Shown here piece by piece: positions 1 through 10,488 of a DNA stretch of 64,000 bases. The translations under genes were made by a program, and so were the position numbers. The notes under the pieces were generated by a model. It was not told where the DNA came from. It saw only the letters and a program-made list of their open reading frames with translations, and ran no database searches. Each line of letters starts with the position of its first letter. Within the stretch, counting starts at the first letter, position 1. The stretch comes from Psychrobacter namhaensis (GTDB lineage: Bacteria > Pseudomonadota > Gammaproteobacteria > Pseudomonadales > Moraxellaceae). The DNA is taken from positions 62,001-126,000 of the forward strand of contig NZ_JABASS010000003.1 of assembly GCF_016107545.1 (NCBI RefSeq), written 5' to 3'.

Positions 1-1083
1 CAAACGACTGAGATCTTGTGCTTCTGTCTCACCCCAGACCTCTGTGTTACTCATATCAGGAAGTGTTGGTAACCCTGAGCTGACTGGACTACCGGCCGCA
101 GGATCAGCTTTTTGAGTGCTTAGACTTTCCTTAACATGGGCAAACAAGTCTTCTTTTAGGACACGGTCATTCAGTGCCGAACCACTCACTTGAGTGATAT
201 CTACGCCCAATTGACGTGCTAGCTTACGCACGGCAGGACCAGCATACACATCGACCAGCTTTTCATTGATCTGTGCTTCTGTCAGCTTGTCTTTTTTCTG
301 ATTATTGGCGGTATTGGTCGTGGTAGATTTAGCCGCTTGCTTTGGCTCACCAGTTGTTTGCTTATCCGCGCTACTGTCTGACTTAGCTTGCGTAGAATCT
401 TGCGCAGCGGGTGTGTCAGATTTAGACTCACTCGCATCTGCATTGCTTGCTTCATCTGAACCGCCACCCATGATGACAATAAAATCTTGACCGTTAGCGA
501 CCATATCACCCGCTTCGACCAATATTTTTTCAATCTTGCCTGCTACTGGTGCGGGTACTTCAACCGACGCTTTATCAGACTCAATCAGTAAAATTGACTG
601 ATCAGCGCTAACCGTATCGCCGACACTGACCATAATCTCAGACACTTGGGCTTCATCGACACCTAGGTCAGGCAGTGCGTAAGTGATTGCCTTTTCTGAA
701 CTATTGGCTGGCGCACTAGACTCAGTCTTATCTTTAGAGGCAGAATACGATTGCTGGTCTTCTGCTGCTGTTGTTTGACTGTCACTGTCTTGAGTATCTA
801 CGTCATTAGTATTTACATCGGTATCGGCAGCATCATTGCTATTATCTGCAGCACCATCCTCGCTCTCAATTTCAATCAGCACCATACCTTCACTGACCTG
901 ATCACCAACGGCAACGCTAATTTTGGTGACCTTACCAGCAGCAGAGCTTGGGACTTCAACCGAGGCTTTATCGGATTCTAGCAAAATGATGTTGTCATCT
1001 TTTGCGATGACGTCACCAACCTCTACCATAATTTCGCTGACTTCAGCGCTATCGACACCCAAATCGGGGGCTTTAATGTCCAT
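1..1083 (-). CDS. aceF: Pyruvate dehydrogenase E2, dihydrolipoyllysine acetyltransferase (N-terminal part)
   Basis: This is the E2 core of the pyruvate dehydrogenase complex, which transfers acetyl groups from E1 to CoA through swinging lipoyl arms. The reading frame is open from the ATG at 1083 to the left edge, about 361 codons, so the catalytic acyltransferase domain lies outside the window. Two lipoyl domains are visible, each with a DKASVEVP lipoylation site (about residues 40 and 160). They are joined by Asp/Ser/Ala-rich linkers. A peripheral-subunit-binding domain follows (AGPAVRKLARQLGVD, about residue 285). An AAGGAG ribosome site lies just before the ATG. The gene starts 25 bases after the aceE stop, so the two are surely co-transcribed. 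Identification is secure. Confidence 0.95.
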   Translation of the reverse strand, partial: MDIKAPDLGVDSAEVSEIMVEVGDVIAKDDNIILLESDKASVEVPSSAAGKVTKISVAVGDQVSEGMVLIEIESEDGAADNSNDAADTDVNTNDVDTQDSDSQTTAAEDQQSYSASKDKTESSAPANSSEKAITYALPDLGVDEAQVSEIMVSVGDTVSADQSILLIESDKASVEVPAPVAGKIEKILVEAGDMVANGQDFIVIMGGGSDEASNADASESKSDTPAAQDSTQAKSDSSADKQTTGEPKQAAKSTTTNTANNQKKDKLTEAQINEKLVDVYAGPAVRKLARQLGVDITQVSGSALNDRVLKEDLFAHVKESLSTQKADPAAGSPVSSGLPTLPDMSNTEVWGETEAQDLSRL

Positions 1084-1108
1084 GGTTTATCTCCTTGTCT
1101 TATGATTA

Positions 1109-3922
1109 TTATTCTTTGACATCGCCATCATTGAGTAAAGTCGCATCCGCTTGATCTTCAGCACGGCCTTCGTTGCTGATCTCTTCATCTTCCTCACCGA
1201 CAAACTCCGGCACAGGATTGGGATTGACATTGTCGGGTGCTGGCGCATCTGGAAAATGATCATAATGAGGCTGGATTTGCCATGCAGGTGGCTGATCCGC
1301 TTCAATACCGAAGCTTGAAATCGCATCTTTAACCAAGCGCATTTCTACCTCGCCCTCATCTGCTAAGCGTTTGAGGGTTGCGACGACAATATGAGCCGCA
1401 TCGACGTGGAAGAAGCTTCGTAGTTTTTCGCGAGTGTCTGAGCGGCCATAACCATCGGTCCCAAGGGTGGTATAAGGGCGATTATCAGGCAACCATCCGC
1501 GTATCTGTTCTGAGTAGTTACGCATGTAATCAGTCGCTGCTACGACAATCCCTTCGTGCGGTGCCAATTGCTCGGTGACCCAAGGCACTTTTTCTTCTTC
1601 CATTGGGTGCAAGCGGTTGTAATCATCGCAAGCCATACCATCACGTGTCAGCTCGTTGAAGCTGGTCACGCTCCAAACGTTGGAGGTAATATTAAACTCG
1701 TCTTTTAAAATCTTCGACGCTTTTTGTACTTCACGTAAGATCACACCAGATCCTAACAGCTGTACTTGACTTGAGCCATTGTCCTCAAGCAGATACATAC
1801 CGCGCTTGATACCTTCCTCACAGCCTTCTGGCATCGCAGGCTGCTCGTAGTTTTCGTTCATCAGTGTTAAGTAATAATAAACGCGCTCGCCTTCTCCGTA
1901 CATACGGCGTAGGCCATCATGCATGACAACAGCCAGCTCATAACCGAAGCATGGATCATAACTGACGCAGTTGGGTACCACATTAAATAAAATCTGTGAG
2001 TGCCCATCTTGATGCTGCAAGCCTTCGCCATTTAGGGTGGTACGACCAGCCGTCGCGCCCAATAAAAAGCCCTGCGCTTGACAATCGCCCGCCGCCCACG
2101 CCAAGTCACCAACGCGCTGGAAACCAAACATAGAATAGTAGATGTATAGAGGTATCATCGGCAAAGCGTTGACTGAGTAACTGGTCGCAAGCGCAATCCA
2201 CGTACTCATCGCACCCGCTTCATTGATGCCTTCTTCTAGCATATGACCATCGATGGCCTCTTTATAACCCATCAACGCTTCACTGTCCTCGGGCGTGTAC
2301 TTTTGGCCTGACGCTGAATAAATACCCAACTGGCGGAACATGCCTTCTAGACCAAAGGTACGTGCTTCATCAGGAACGATAGGCACGACACGGTCTTGGA
2401 TGTCTTTGTTTTTTAGCATCGCTGATAGCAGACGGACAAACATCATCGTCGTCGACTGCTCTTTGCCATTACTGCCTTTTAACACACGATCGAATATGGA
2501 TAAATCAGGTATGTTTAATGGAATATGTCCACTACGACGATTTGGTAAATGCCCGCCCAACGCTTCGCGGCGACCTTTTAGATACTTCATCTCAAGCGAG
2601 TCTTCTTTAGGGCGATAAAACGGTAGTGTCTCAAGCTCTTCATCGGTAAACGGCAAATCAAAGCGATCACGGAAATACTTCAAAGAGTCATGATCTAACT
2701 TTTTAATTTGGTGCGATTTATTGACAGCCTGTGCTTGCGTAGAGAGACCATAGCCTTTGACGGTTTTGACTAAAACAACCGTTGGCTGCCCTTTAGTCTT
2801 CATGGCTTCACTAAAAGCGGCATACACCTTTTGGGGATCATGACCGCCGCGGTTTAGACGGGCAATGTCTTGATCAGATAGCGCATCAGCCATCTCTTCT
2901 AGCTCTGGGTACTTACCAAAGAACTCTTTACGAGTAAACTCAGGGGTACGAGCTTCATATAACTGGTACTCACCATCAACCACTTCTTCCATACGATGTT
3001 TAAGCACGCCTGTATGATCATTGGCAAGCAAACTGTCCCAATTACCACCCCAAACCACTTTAATCACCCGCCAGCCTGCGCCGCGGAATACTGACTCTAA
3101 CTCTTGAATGATTTTGCCATTACCACGAACAGGACCGTCAAGACGCTGTAAGTTACAGTTAATCACCCAAATCAGGTTATCCAGCTTCTCACGACCGGCA
3201 AGTGATATCGCCCCTAAGCTTTCTGGCTCATCGGTCTCACCATCTCCTAAGAATGTCCAGATTTTACGATCTTCTTTTTCAAGCAAACCACGGTTTTCCA
3301 TATAGCGATGTACGTGCGCATGATAGATCGACATGATGGGGCCGAGTCCCATAGAAACTGTCGGGAACTGCCAGTAATCAGGCATGAGATATGGATGGGG
3401 ATAGCTTGATAAGCCTTTACCACCGACTTCACGGCGAAAGTTATCTAGCTGATCTTCACTCAAACGCCCTTCTAAATAAGAACGTGCGTAGATACCAGGG
3501 GCTGAGTGACCTTGATAATAAATCATGTCACCACCGAAATGATCACTGGCGGCTCGGAAAAAATGGTTAAAACCTGTCTCATAGAGCGTGGCACTAGAGG
3601 CAAATGTCGCTAAGTGACCCCCTAAATCATCGTCGTTTTTGTTCGCACGCATGACCATCGCCAACGCGTTGTAGCGAATCAACGCACGAATTTTGCGCTC
3701 AATCGTCAAGTCACCAGGGTACATTGGCTCGTCTTCAACTGCGATCGTATTGATATAAGCGGTATCGAGGCGATTAAATGGCAGGCCTTCTTGGACCGCC
3801 ATATTGTATAAGGCTTTTAGTAGAAACTGAGCACGATCCTTATCTGCATGTTTGATAACAGACTCAAAGGCTTCCAGCCACTCTTGGGTTTCGGTGCTAT
3901 CAGCATCCTTATAATAATTCAT
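1109..3922 (-). CDS. aceE: Pyruvate dehydrogenase E1 component, homodimeric type
   Basis: This is the thiamine-diphosphate-dependent E1 that decarboxylates pyruvate and acetylates the E2 lipoyl arm. The 937-residue product has the thiamine-binding segment GDGETDEPES followed about 30 residues later by NCNLQRLDGPVRGN, the typical GDG...N signature. It also has the strongly conserved region around HSAPGIYARSYLEGR. The start at 3922 has AGGA about ten bases upstream. E. coli AceE is about 887 residues. The extra length here is a C-terminal tail of about 50 residues rich in Pro, Asp and Glu after the usual end of the family. It is the first gene of an aceE-aceF operon. Confidence 0.97.
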   Translation of the reverse strand: MNYYKDADSTETQEWLEAFESVIKHADKDRAQFLLKALYNMAVQEGLPFNRLDTAYINTIAVEDEPMYPGDLTIERKIRALIRYNALAMVMRANKNDDDLGGHLATFASSATLYETGFNHFFRAASDHFGGDMIYYQGHSAPGIYARSYLEGRLSEDQLDNFRREVGGKGLSSYPHPYLMPDYWQFPTVSMGLGPIMSIYHAHVHRYMENRGLLEKEDRKIWTFLGDGETDEPESLGAISLAGREKLDNLIWVINCNLQRLDGPVRGNGKIIQELESVFRGAGWRVIKVVWGGNWDSLLANDHTGVLKHRMEEVVDGEYQLYEARTPEFTRKEFFGKYPELEEMADALSDQDIARLNRGGHDPQKVYAAFSEAMKTKGQPTVVLVKTVKGYGLSTQAQAVNKSHQIKKLDHDSLKYFRDRFDLPFTDEELETLPFYRPKEDSLEMKYLKGRREALGGHLPNRRSGHIPLNIPDLSIFDRVLKGSNGKEQSTTMMFVRLLSAMLKNKDIQDRVVPIVPDEARTFGLEGMFRQLGIYSASGQKYTPEDSEALMGYKEAIDGHMLEEGINEAGAMSTWIALATSYSVNALPMIPLYIYYSMFGFQRVGDLAWAAGDCQAQGFLLGATAGRTTLNGEGLQHQDGHSQILFNVVPNCVSYDPCFGYELAVVMHDGLRRMYGEGERVYYYLTLMNENYEQPAMPEGCEEGIKRGMYLLEDNGSSQVQLLGSGVILREVQKASKILKDEFNITSNVWSVTSFNELTRDGMACDDYNRLHPMEEEKVPWVTEQLAPHEGIVVAATDYMRNYSEQIRGWLPDNRPYTTLGTDGYGRSDTREKLRSFFHVDAAHIVVATLKRLADEGEVEMRLVKDAISSFGIEADQPPAWQIQPHYDHFPDAPAPDNVNPNPVPEFVGEEDEEISNEGRAEDQADATLLNDGDVKE

Positions 3923-4506
3923 CTTCGTTGTCCTTTTTTGTCAGTCCATCCTGCCTAATACAGGATGTTATTAAATCAAATTAGTGTGTTCATAGTGTCT
4001 TACGTGAATGGTTCGCTCAATGACTTCCTTGTTAATTTTAAAAAGTGGCATTTAGTATGGTGCATTTACATGACGATGTATGACCGCCTAGTTATAGAAA
4101 GTCACGTTGCAACTTAATGTGTGGGGTTAATTATCAAATAATAATAACGCTTTATTATAGGCGTTTCTGGAGAGGTTGTTTATAGCGATAAGAAAATGAC
4201 GATATGACAAGTATTTCTGAAATAAATAATGATTAGTGATTAGGTAAATATTTACAGTAGATAGGGTTAAAAATGAACGTTAATAGAAATCCTAACAAGC
4301 ATATGACCTGATCCAACCTAGTTATAACATTCTACATTTTTCTGGTTTTATAAAGGCCTATCTCCTTCTGTCAACTACATTCGACATTTTCGTCATTCAT
4401 ACCCTCTAAACATACGTTCGTCTTATTTTTGTATATTAATCATGCTCTAAACACTACTATCATTTCAAAGCTTTATTAATATTTTGACATCTTTATCGGA
4501 GTTATC
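3923..4506. other. Intergenic region between divergent aceE and the surface-protein cluster
   Basis: This 584-base AT-rich spacer holds the promoters of aceE (leftward) and of the exported-protein gene at 4507 (rightward). No open frame looks like a gene. GGAG at 4498-4501 is the ribosome site for the 4507 gene. I could not pick out a convincing operator or RNA element. Confidence 0.5.
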
Positions 4507-7506
4507 ATGGATTTTTCTGTGAAATCATCAGAACTAAAACCCAAGATGGCTTATTGGATAGCCTTAGTTGTATTGTTATTTTTCCCAAGTTTTGCAGCAT
4601 TTGCCGCTACTTGCCCAGCTGGTCACGTTTCTTCAACGCTTGAACCTGCAGAGTATCAATGGCCAAAAACATCGGCAGTAGGCAGCACTTCTAATTTAGA
4701 TGATGTCGTCATTACAGGATCCATGAGCACAATTGGCAGCTCACAGAGTATCAGTGGTGCCGTTAACCCCAGTTCTACGATAGACGGCGCATTTTTCATT
4801 AAACAAGACATGAACAGCAAAAACGATACCAACACTGTCACATATAAGTTTGATAAACCTCTTTCTAATCTTAATATGAGTATTTATGATATTGATCGCC
4901 GGATTGGATTTTTTGTTTACGATTGGAAAGATAAAGTAGAACTTACAGCTAAAGATATGACTAGCAGTAATACCTTTCCCGTGCTCTCAAATGCTGGAGA
5001 GTTTGTTAATATTGATGGAAATACGGCGTTTGGAGACAGTATTTTTGGGACTTTTGGGACATGCAACGATAATGATTTTAGTAACCGCTGTAAAGTTACT
5101 GCCTCTTTTAAAGAACCAATCTCAGAATTAAGCATTGTATACGGGAATACGAATGGCGCCAAAGATAACCCAGAGGAGCAAAATATCGCAGTCACTTTTG
5201 ACGACTTCTGCGTGCCAGTGCCAGCATACACTATTTCAAAAGATGATGGTCTAACCAGCATAGGTACTAATAACACTACTAATTATATTATTAAGATTAC
5301 TAACACAGGCGGTACCTCTCTACAAGATATAATACTTAAAGATCCCGCCGTCTTAGGTCTTAGTAAGCAATCAAATATTACTTGTGATAGCGCTGATACG
5401 AACAACGTTTGTACCACCAGCTCTCTACCTACAACCGCACTGTTAGAAGGGCCGACAGGGTTTAAGATTCCATCTATACCCGTTGACAAAAGCTACAGTA
5501 TCAAAGTACCAACACTAGTCACTGCCGCTTCAGGCACTACTGTGACTAATACCGCGACTATAAAAACGGCTGACTTAGCCCTAAAAAGCGCTAGTGATAC
5601 TAATGAGGTGACTTCTATGTTTGGTGGTGGTTCAATAAGTTCACCTGCCAGTTGTCCAAGCAATCATCAGATGTATTATATTGGTGAAAACCCACCAGGC
5701 CATACCCCTATAAAGACGCAAAAGCTAAGCTGGTCTAGCGGATCAAATAACACTTATCATTTTAGTGGTGTAGATATTACATTGTCTTTTCCTATTATAA
5801 GAAACATAGTGGCTGGCTATCCAAAGTATGAATCTACCAATGGTACAGCCACTAAAAACTCTCTCAACATACTTCATAATAGTAAAAAAGAAGATGTCAA
5901 CCATCAATTAACCGCGACGATTAACAAACCGGTATCAAAATATGGCTTCGTTGTTCAAGACGCAGACTCAAACGAAAACAGTAGGTATATTGAAAGCATA
6001 ACACTGAAAACTATCGGTGGGATTTTCAGTAATTTTAAAACCTCTAATCATGAACTGACTAATAGTAGCCAAACCATATCAGGCATTCCATGGCAGAACT
6101 GTAGTACATCTAACTCGTGTAATTTTAACGTCGACTGGGGTTATAAGCCGGCATTGACCCCTTTTACAATTACTCATGGCAATACTTACAGTGGCGCCAG
6201 CACAACAACATCAGCTGGTGATCATTTGGTGGGCTACTCAGACTTCTACTTCTGTCTTGCCCCGCCAAAGTTGGTGGTTAAAAAACAGCTAAATGGTACT
6301 CGCATTCATGACACAGACGCCAAACGTGACCAGTTTGAGATAAAGGTGACCGGTGATGCTATTGTCTCCAACAGTGCTACCACTACAGGTACCGGTGCGA
6401 CGGTTAGCAATGAAGGTAGCAGCGTCCTAAACTTAGCAGAAAATACAAGCTATACTATTACTGAGCGCGTCATGAACGGAACAACGCTAGGTGATATCAC
6501 AGACTATAATGCCACCTACACTTGTACCAATGCCACTACTGGTAGCACCACCATCATGCCTACTGCGGCGATGACTTACAACGCTACAGCTCAAACGCGT
6601 TCATTTACGCTTAGCAATACTACTTATGGCGATGAGATTACCTGTACGATTACCAACACACCAGTCACTTACACTTTTTCAGGTATTGTCTTTAATGATA
6701 ACGGCGGTATCGTAGCTGCTGAACGCACCAAACAAGATACATCTAGCACCTTTACAGGTAACAGTAGCTATTTTAACGGCATCTATGATAGTGAAAGTGA
6801 GCTAGGAATATACGATAGCAGTTTGAGCGTACGTTTGACGGATTGTAATGATAACGACATTGTGACTATTTCGCCCAATCCACAAACTGTTTCCAGCATT
6901 TTAGGTAATAAAGGCAGATACAGCTTTACAGTGGCTGCTAACATCTTAGCCGAAAAGACAAAAGTCTGTTTGATTGAAAATGAGCCAAATGCATGGGATT
7001 ATACAATAGACACAACTACAAATAACCGAGAGATTGCCCTCATAGCCAACGTTTTTGATTACAGTAAGGTGGACTTTGGTGAAGTTAAGGCTAATAACGC
7101 CGCCTTAGTCCTCATAACATCGCAATACGTGCATGAGTGTAATAATAGCTTAAGTTATCAAGATATCAGCCATAACAATGATGATCCAACAGTGGGTTTC
7201 AGTGTCAAAACGCCGGATAGTGGTGTCAGTCCAAGAAAATGCATTGCCTATGTTATTCAGGCTTATAATCGGGGCCACTTAGAGCTTCAGCAAGTACAAA
7301 TCACTAGTGTTACTTCAGTATTTAATCAGCCCCCTCCTCTGTTTCTACCTACCTCAGTAGGTGGTCCTATTGTCACCTATGGTAAAAATGGTGAGATTCG
7401 TTCTACTCCCTTTAACTTATCTGCTGTACCTACTGATAGCACCAAACCAAACTTAGCAAGTTTATACTTTAATACTAAGTACGGCATAACTATGAATCCT
7501 CAGTAG
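4507..7506 (+). CDS. Exported multidomain beta-sandwich protein (DUF11 / SdrD-like)
   Basis: This large secreted protein of 999 residues has no enzyme motif that I recognise. A signal peptide spans residues 1-33 (hydrophobic IALVVLLFFPSFAAFA). The mature protein is rich in Thr, Ser and Asn and looks like a string of beta-sandwich modules. There is a DUF11-like unit at about 237-362, a SpaA/Cna-B-like unit at about 586-720 beginning KLVVKKQLNG, and an SdrD-B-like unit after it (SGIVFNDNGG). The C-terminal module has Cys at about 878 and 912 and the segment CIAYVIQAYN. A related module ends the protein encoded at 8315. There is no membrane anchor. GGAG lies five bases before the ATG. It is the first of four same-strand exported-protein genes, but is separated from the next by its own terminator. 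Adhesin or surface-fibre subunit is a guess. Confidence 0.8.
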   Translation: MDFSVKSSELKPKMAYWIALVVLLFFPSFAAFAATCPAGHVSSTLEPAEYQWPKTSAVGSTSNLDDVVITGSMSTIGSSQSISGAVNPSSTIDGAFFIKQDMNSKNDTNTVTYKFDKPLSNLNMSIYDIDRRIGFFVYDWKDKVELTAKDMTSSNTFPVLSNAGEFVNIDGNTAFGDSIFGTFGTCNDNDFSNRCKVTASFKEPISELSIVYGNTNGAKDNPEEQNIAVTFDDFCVPVPAYTISKDDGLTSIGTNNTTNYIIKITNTGGTSLQDIILKDPAVLGLSKQSNITCDSADTNNVCTTSSLPTTALLEGPTGFKIPSIPVDKSYSIKVPTLVTAASGTTVTNTATIKTADLALKSASDTNEVTSMFGGGSISSPASCPSNHQMYYIGENPPGHTPIKTQKLSWSSGSNNTYHFSGVDITLSFPIIRNIVAGYPKYESTNGTATKNSLNILHNSKKEDVNHQLTATINKPVSKYGFVVQDADSNENSRYIESITLKTIGGIFSNFKTSNHELTNSSQTISGIPWQNCSTSNSCNFNVDWGYKPALTPFTITHGNTYSGASTTTSAGDHLVGYSDFYFCLAPPKLVVKKQLNGTRIHDTDAKRDQFEIKVTGDAIVSNSATTTGTGATVSNEGSSVLNLAENTSYTITERVMNGTTLGDITDYNATYTCTNATTGSTTIMPTAAMTYNATAQTRSFTLSNTTYGDEITCTITNTPVTYTFSGIVFNDNGGIVAAERTKQDTSSTFTGNSSYFNGIYDSESELGIYDSSLSVRLTDCNDNDIVTISPNPQTVSSILGNKGRYSFTVAANILAEKTKVCLIENEPNAWDYTIDTTTNNREIALIANVFDYSKVDFGEVKANNAALVLITSQYVHECNNSLSYQDISHNNDDPTVGFSVKTPDSGVSPRKCIAYVIQAYNRGHLELQQVQITSVTSVFNQPPPLFLPTSVGGPIVTYGKNGEIRSTPFNLSAVPTDSTKPNLASLYFNTKYGITMNPQ

Positions 7507-7556
7507 CTATTTTTTCTTGCACATTTAGATCATTTATGATTTAAATTTTAATAAAC

Positions 7557-7586
7557 AAAAGCCCTATCTTATTAGATAGGGCTTTT
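7557..7586 (+). terminator. Rho-independent terminator after the 4507 gene
   Basis: GCCCTATC and GATAGGGC form an 8-bp perfect stem around a six-base loop, flanked by AAAA and TTTT that extend the stem. It lies about 50 bases after the stop of the first surface-protein gene. Confidence 0.9.
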
Positions 7587-7772
7587 GCCGTTTAGCCACC
7601 TCAAATTACCATTTATCGTTTTTGAGCTGAATATTTGTAATGGTTGCGTGACAATATAATCAAGTAAATATACATATTTCTATTAGTGCTACTTATGACA
7701 AATTACAGACAATAGACTGCAACTTATCAAGCTAGCACGTCATTGCCAGCTATGGTTTAAGAAGGATTTTCC

Positions 7773-8243
7773 ATGAAACATTTCAAGCTCTTGCACAATG
7801 TCCTATTGGCTACTTTGGCTTCTACCTGTCTACTGAGTCTGAACGTAGCTTACGCTGATGATGCTTTAAAAATGGAGCTCACGGTCAATCAAGTCATCAA
7901 AAACGCAGAGGGTAAAGTCATCTACTCGCCAGTACGCACAGCACCCGCGGGTACAGTGGTTCAATACAAAGCTGCTTACACCAGCACTATCAATAAAGAC
8001 ATTAACGACTTGATGGTAACCCTCCCTATTCCAACAAACATGACCTTCACTGGTGAAGCACTCCCTGCAAGCGCACAAGCCAGTACCGATGGCAAAAACT
8101 ATGCTGACATGCCTCTGATGCGTAAAGTGAACGACAAATTGGTGAAAATCCCCCTATCTGAGTATCGCTCGCTACGCTGGAATATCAAACTCTTGCCTGC
8201 CTATAAGTCCGCTACAGTCGCACTGAATACTACCGTCAACTGA
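7773..8243 (+). CDS. Small exported single-domain protein of the DUF11-like cluster
   Basis: This is a 156-residue exported protein. A signal peptide runs through LLSLNVAYA (cleavage near residue 28). The mature part looks like one beta-sandwich domain: it includes AGTVVQYKAAYTSTINKDIN and LMVTLPIPTNMTFTGEAL, typical of DUF11-like strands. AAGGA is placed well before the ATG. It is 72 bases upstream of the 8315 gene on the same strand and is probably co-transcribed with it. A TATAAT at 7655-7660 could be the -10 box of this unit, though no good -35 accompanies it. The function is unknown; a minor subunit or periplasmic partner of the larger cluster proteins is possible. Confidence 0.75.
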   Translation: MKHFKLLHNVLLATLASTCLLSLNVAYADDALKMELTVNQVIKNAEGKVIYSPVRTAPAGTVVQYKAAYTSTINKDINDLMVTLPIPTNMTFTGEALPASAQASTDGKNYADMPLMRKVNDKLVKIPLSEYRSLRWNIKLLPAYKSATVALNTTVN

Positions 8244-8314
8244 TTTATCGATTCTCGATTGTGTTTTTACTTCATCTTTAGACTCGCTTTTTATCGTTAC
8301 CTTTGGAGCAATAC

Positions 8315-10444
8315 ATGAAATCAAATAATTTTAACTATAGCTTGCTTGCTGTCGGTGTCGCTGCAGTGATGGGTATCTCTACTGGCGCTAATGCTGCTGA
8401 GTCCACTGAGGTAAGTGCTGACGCTGAGCCCATTGTTAGTAAAGCAACGGCTACCTACACTGTTTCGACCAACCCTGATCAGCAACAAACAGCTGAATCG
8501 AATGAAGTGACGGTAAATGTTAGTGAAACGGCTAACTTCTCATTAGTAGCTGTTTCAGATACGGACAATAATAGTGATACGAACGCAAACCAATTGGTTA
8601 TCCCAGGTGGTACCACCAAATTTGATCATATTCTTACCAATACTGGTAACGTCACCGACACCTATACAGTTACAACAACAGGTGATGACACCTCTGAGCT
8701 TACCACTGCTACTCCAGACTATGCACTGGGAACTTCAGACAGCATCGCATATACCATTGTACAGTCTAACGGTGACCCTCTAACACCCGATCAAACTAGT
8801 GCATTGAATGCTTTTAATCAGGTTTCCGAGGGTACGCTTACTAATGGCGGTACTATCCAGTTATCACCAGGTTTAAGAGCGAATCTTAGCTATGAGGCAG
8901 CGACACCTATCAATCAAATAGGTAATGATAAAGGTGTGGGTACCCTAACGGCAACGAGTGCTTTCTTTACTACTGTCAATGCTGCTAAGCCCACGCTAGT
9001 CAATGAAAACCAAACACTGGTGAAACTTCCAGTATTCAAGATTGAAAAGACAGCAGTTTGTGGTACTACTGCTCCTTGTTCTACTTTAGATTTAACCGCT
9101 GCTACTCCTACGATCGACTACAGTATCAAAGTAACTAACGTATCTACTGATTACAGCGATACAGCTACAAGCTTTATCGTGAGAGACATTTTGCCGCTAG
9201 GCATGACTCTAAATGGCACTGTTACTGCATCCGGTGCTACAGTTACCTCTAATGCTAGAACTGAAGATGGCCGGACAATTGTTGACATCACTGTACCAAG
9301 TTTGGCGGTTGGCGCAAATCAGGTTATTAGCTTCAAGGTCGACGTTGACAAAACTAAATACACTAAGGCTAATAGTTCTGCTACCAACCACGCCACGGTT
9401 TACGATAAATTCGATAGTGTTACGCCTGTACTTAGTATGACCCCGAATGATACCGAGTACGACATTGTTGATAGTACAGATGACAGCACTCCTACTCTTA
9501 ATACTACCAAAATACCTACTGAGGACTCAGACACACTTGGCGCAGACACAACGCCGACTATTAGCTTTACCAGACGTGTTATCACTCTGGCAAGTTCAAC
9601 TACCTTAAAAGAAATTGCACCAATTACAGTTACGGACGGCACAAGTACGGATGGTCAGGTTACGTATCAAGTCACTATCACTAATAAGGGACAAGATACC
9701 GAAGGCAACGCTGACAACCCATTAACTTTTATAGTTACTGACGGTAGTAACGAACAAGTAAATCCTGTTGGTCCGCTTACTCTTGTTTACAATTCACCAG
9801 ATGGTACGCCTACTGAACCAATTCAAGTTGAACCTACAGTTAACGGAAAGGCTTACACCATAGTTAGTTCATTGACCGGAGGTATCGGTATAGCTCCAGG
9901 TGGGGCAGTAACTATTAGTTATAACATGGGTTCTACTGATGCACTCGTCGGTAGCTCCGAGACTACTACCGTGAAACTGACTGCTAGCGGTAACGGTGCT
10001 CCTACTAACATAGAGCCTATTACTCATACAACGTATGTCAAAGGCCTAACGTTAGATAAGTTCCAAGCATTAGACATCAACTGTGATGGCATCATTTCAG
10101 GAGCAGGTGAAATCAACTTCACAAAAGATCCAATCGAACAAGCAGAACCTGATCAATGTGTGATTTATAGAATCGATGCTAAAAACACCTCTTCTACAGC
10201 ACCATTAGGTTTTGACATTACTAATTTGCTTATTGCTGATGCGACATCTCAGTACAGCACTGCAGCTGACTACGTTGCTAATACCGCTAAAATAAAAATT
10301 GGTTCCGCTGCTGAGTCTAATGCTGTTAAAGGTACACCTCCAGCGCCAGACAGTGTTGATTCTATTTATGCCAATGTCTCTACATTAGCGCCTCAAGGTA
10401 CAGCGACACTGAGTTTCCGAGTGAAGATTAAAAACAATCGTTAA
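8315..10444 (+). CDS. Exported DUF11-type repeat protein
   Basis: This secreted protein has 709 residues from the ATG at 8315. I chose that ATG because GGAG ends six bases before it; an in-frame TTG at 8303 lies upstream but overlaps the ribosome site. The signal peptide ends at about residue 27 (TGANA). An N-terminal module reads ATATYTVSTNPD followed by SNEVTVNVS, and the barrel protein at 10593 starts its mature part with a matching unit. DUF11-like domains follow (about 245-390 and 430-560). A C-terminal module has Cys at about 590 and 615 and CVIYRIDAKN, resembling the end of the 4507 protein. There is no membrane anchor and no enzyme motif. It is probably a structural surface protein, which is inference. 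Confidence 0.8.
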   Translation: MKSNNFNYSLLAVGVAAVMGISTGANAAESTEVSADAEPIVSKATATYTVSTNPDQQQTAESNEVTVNVSETANFSLVAVSDTDNNSDTNANQLVIPGGTTKFDHILTNTGNVTDTYTVTTTGDDTSELTTATPDYALGTSDSIAYTIVQSNGDPLTPDQTSALNAFNQVSEGTLTNGGTIQLSPGLRANLSYEAATPINQIGNDKGVGTLTATSAFFTTVNAAKPTLVNENQTLVKLPVFKIEKTAVCGTTAPCSTLDLTAATPTIDYSIKVTNVSTDYSDTATSFIVRDILPLGMTLNGTVTASGATVTSNARTEDGRTIVDITVPSLAVGANQVISFKVDVDKTKYTKANSSATNHATVYDKFDSVTPVLSMTPNDTEYDIVDSTDDSTPTLNTTKIPTEDSDTLGADTTPTISFTRRVITLASSTTLKEIAPITVTDGTSTDGQVTYQVTITNKGQDTEGNADNPLTFIVTDGSNEQVNPVGPLTLVYNSPDGTPTEPIQVEPTVNGKAYTIVSSLTGGIGIAPGGAVTISYNMGSTDALVGSSETTTVKLTASGNGAPTNIEPITHTTYVKGLTLDKFQALDINCDGIISGAGEINFTKDPIEQAEPDQCVIYRIDAKNTSSTAPLGFDITNLLIADATSQYSTAADYVANTAKIKIGSAAESNAVKGTPPAPDSVDSIYANVSTLAPQGTATLSFRVKIKNNR

Positions 10445-10488
10445 ACGATCACTCTGTATCGTCAACTTAATTCAAACAGATAGTTTTA

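Noticed and set aside
4917..5276. A 119-codon minus-strand open frame inside the first surface-protein gene
   Set aside because: It has no ribosome site and no plausible composition; the plus-strand frame is clearly coding across it.
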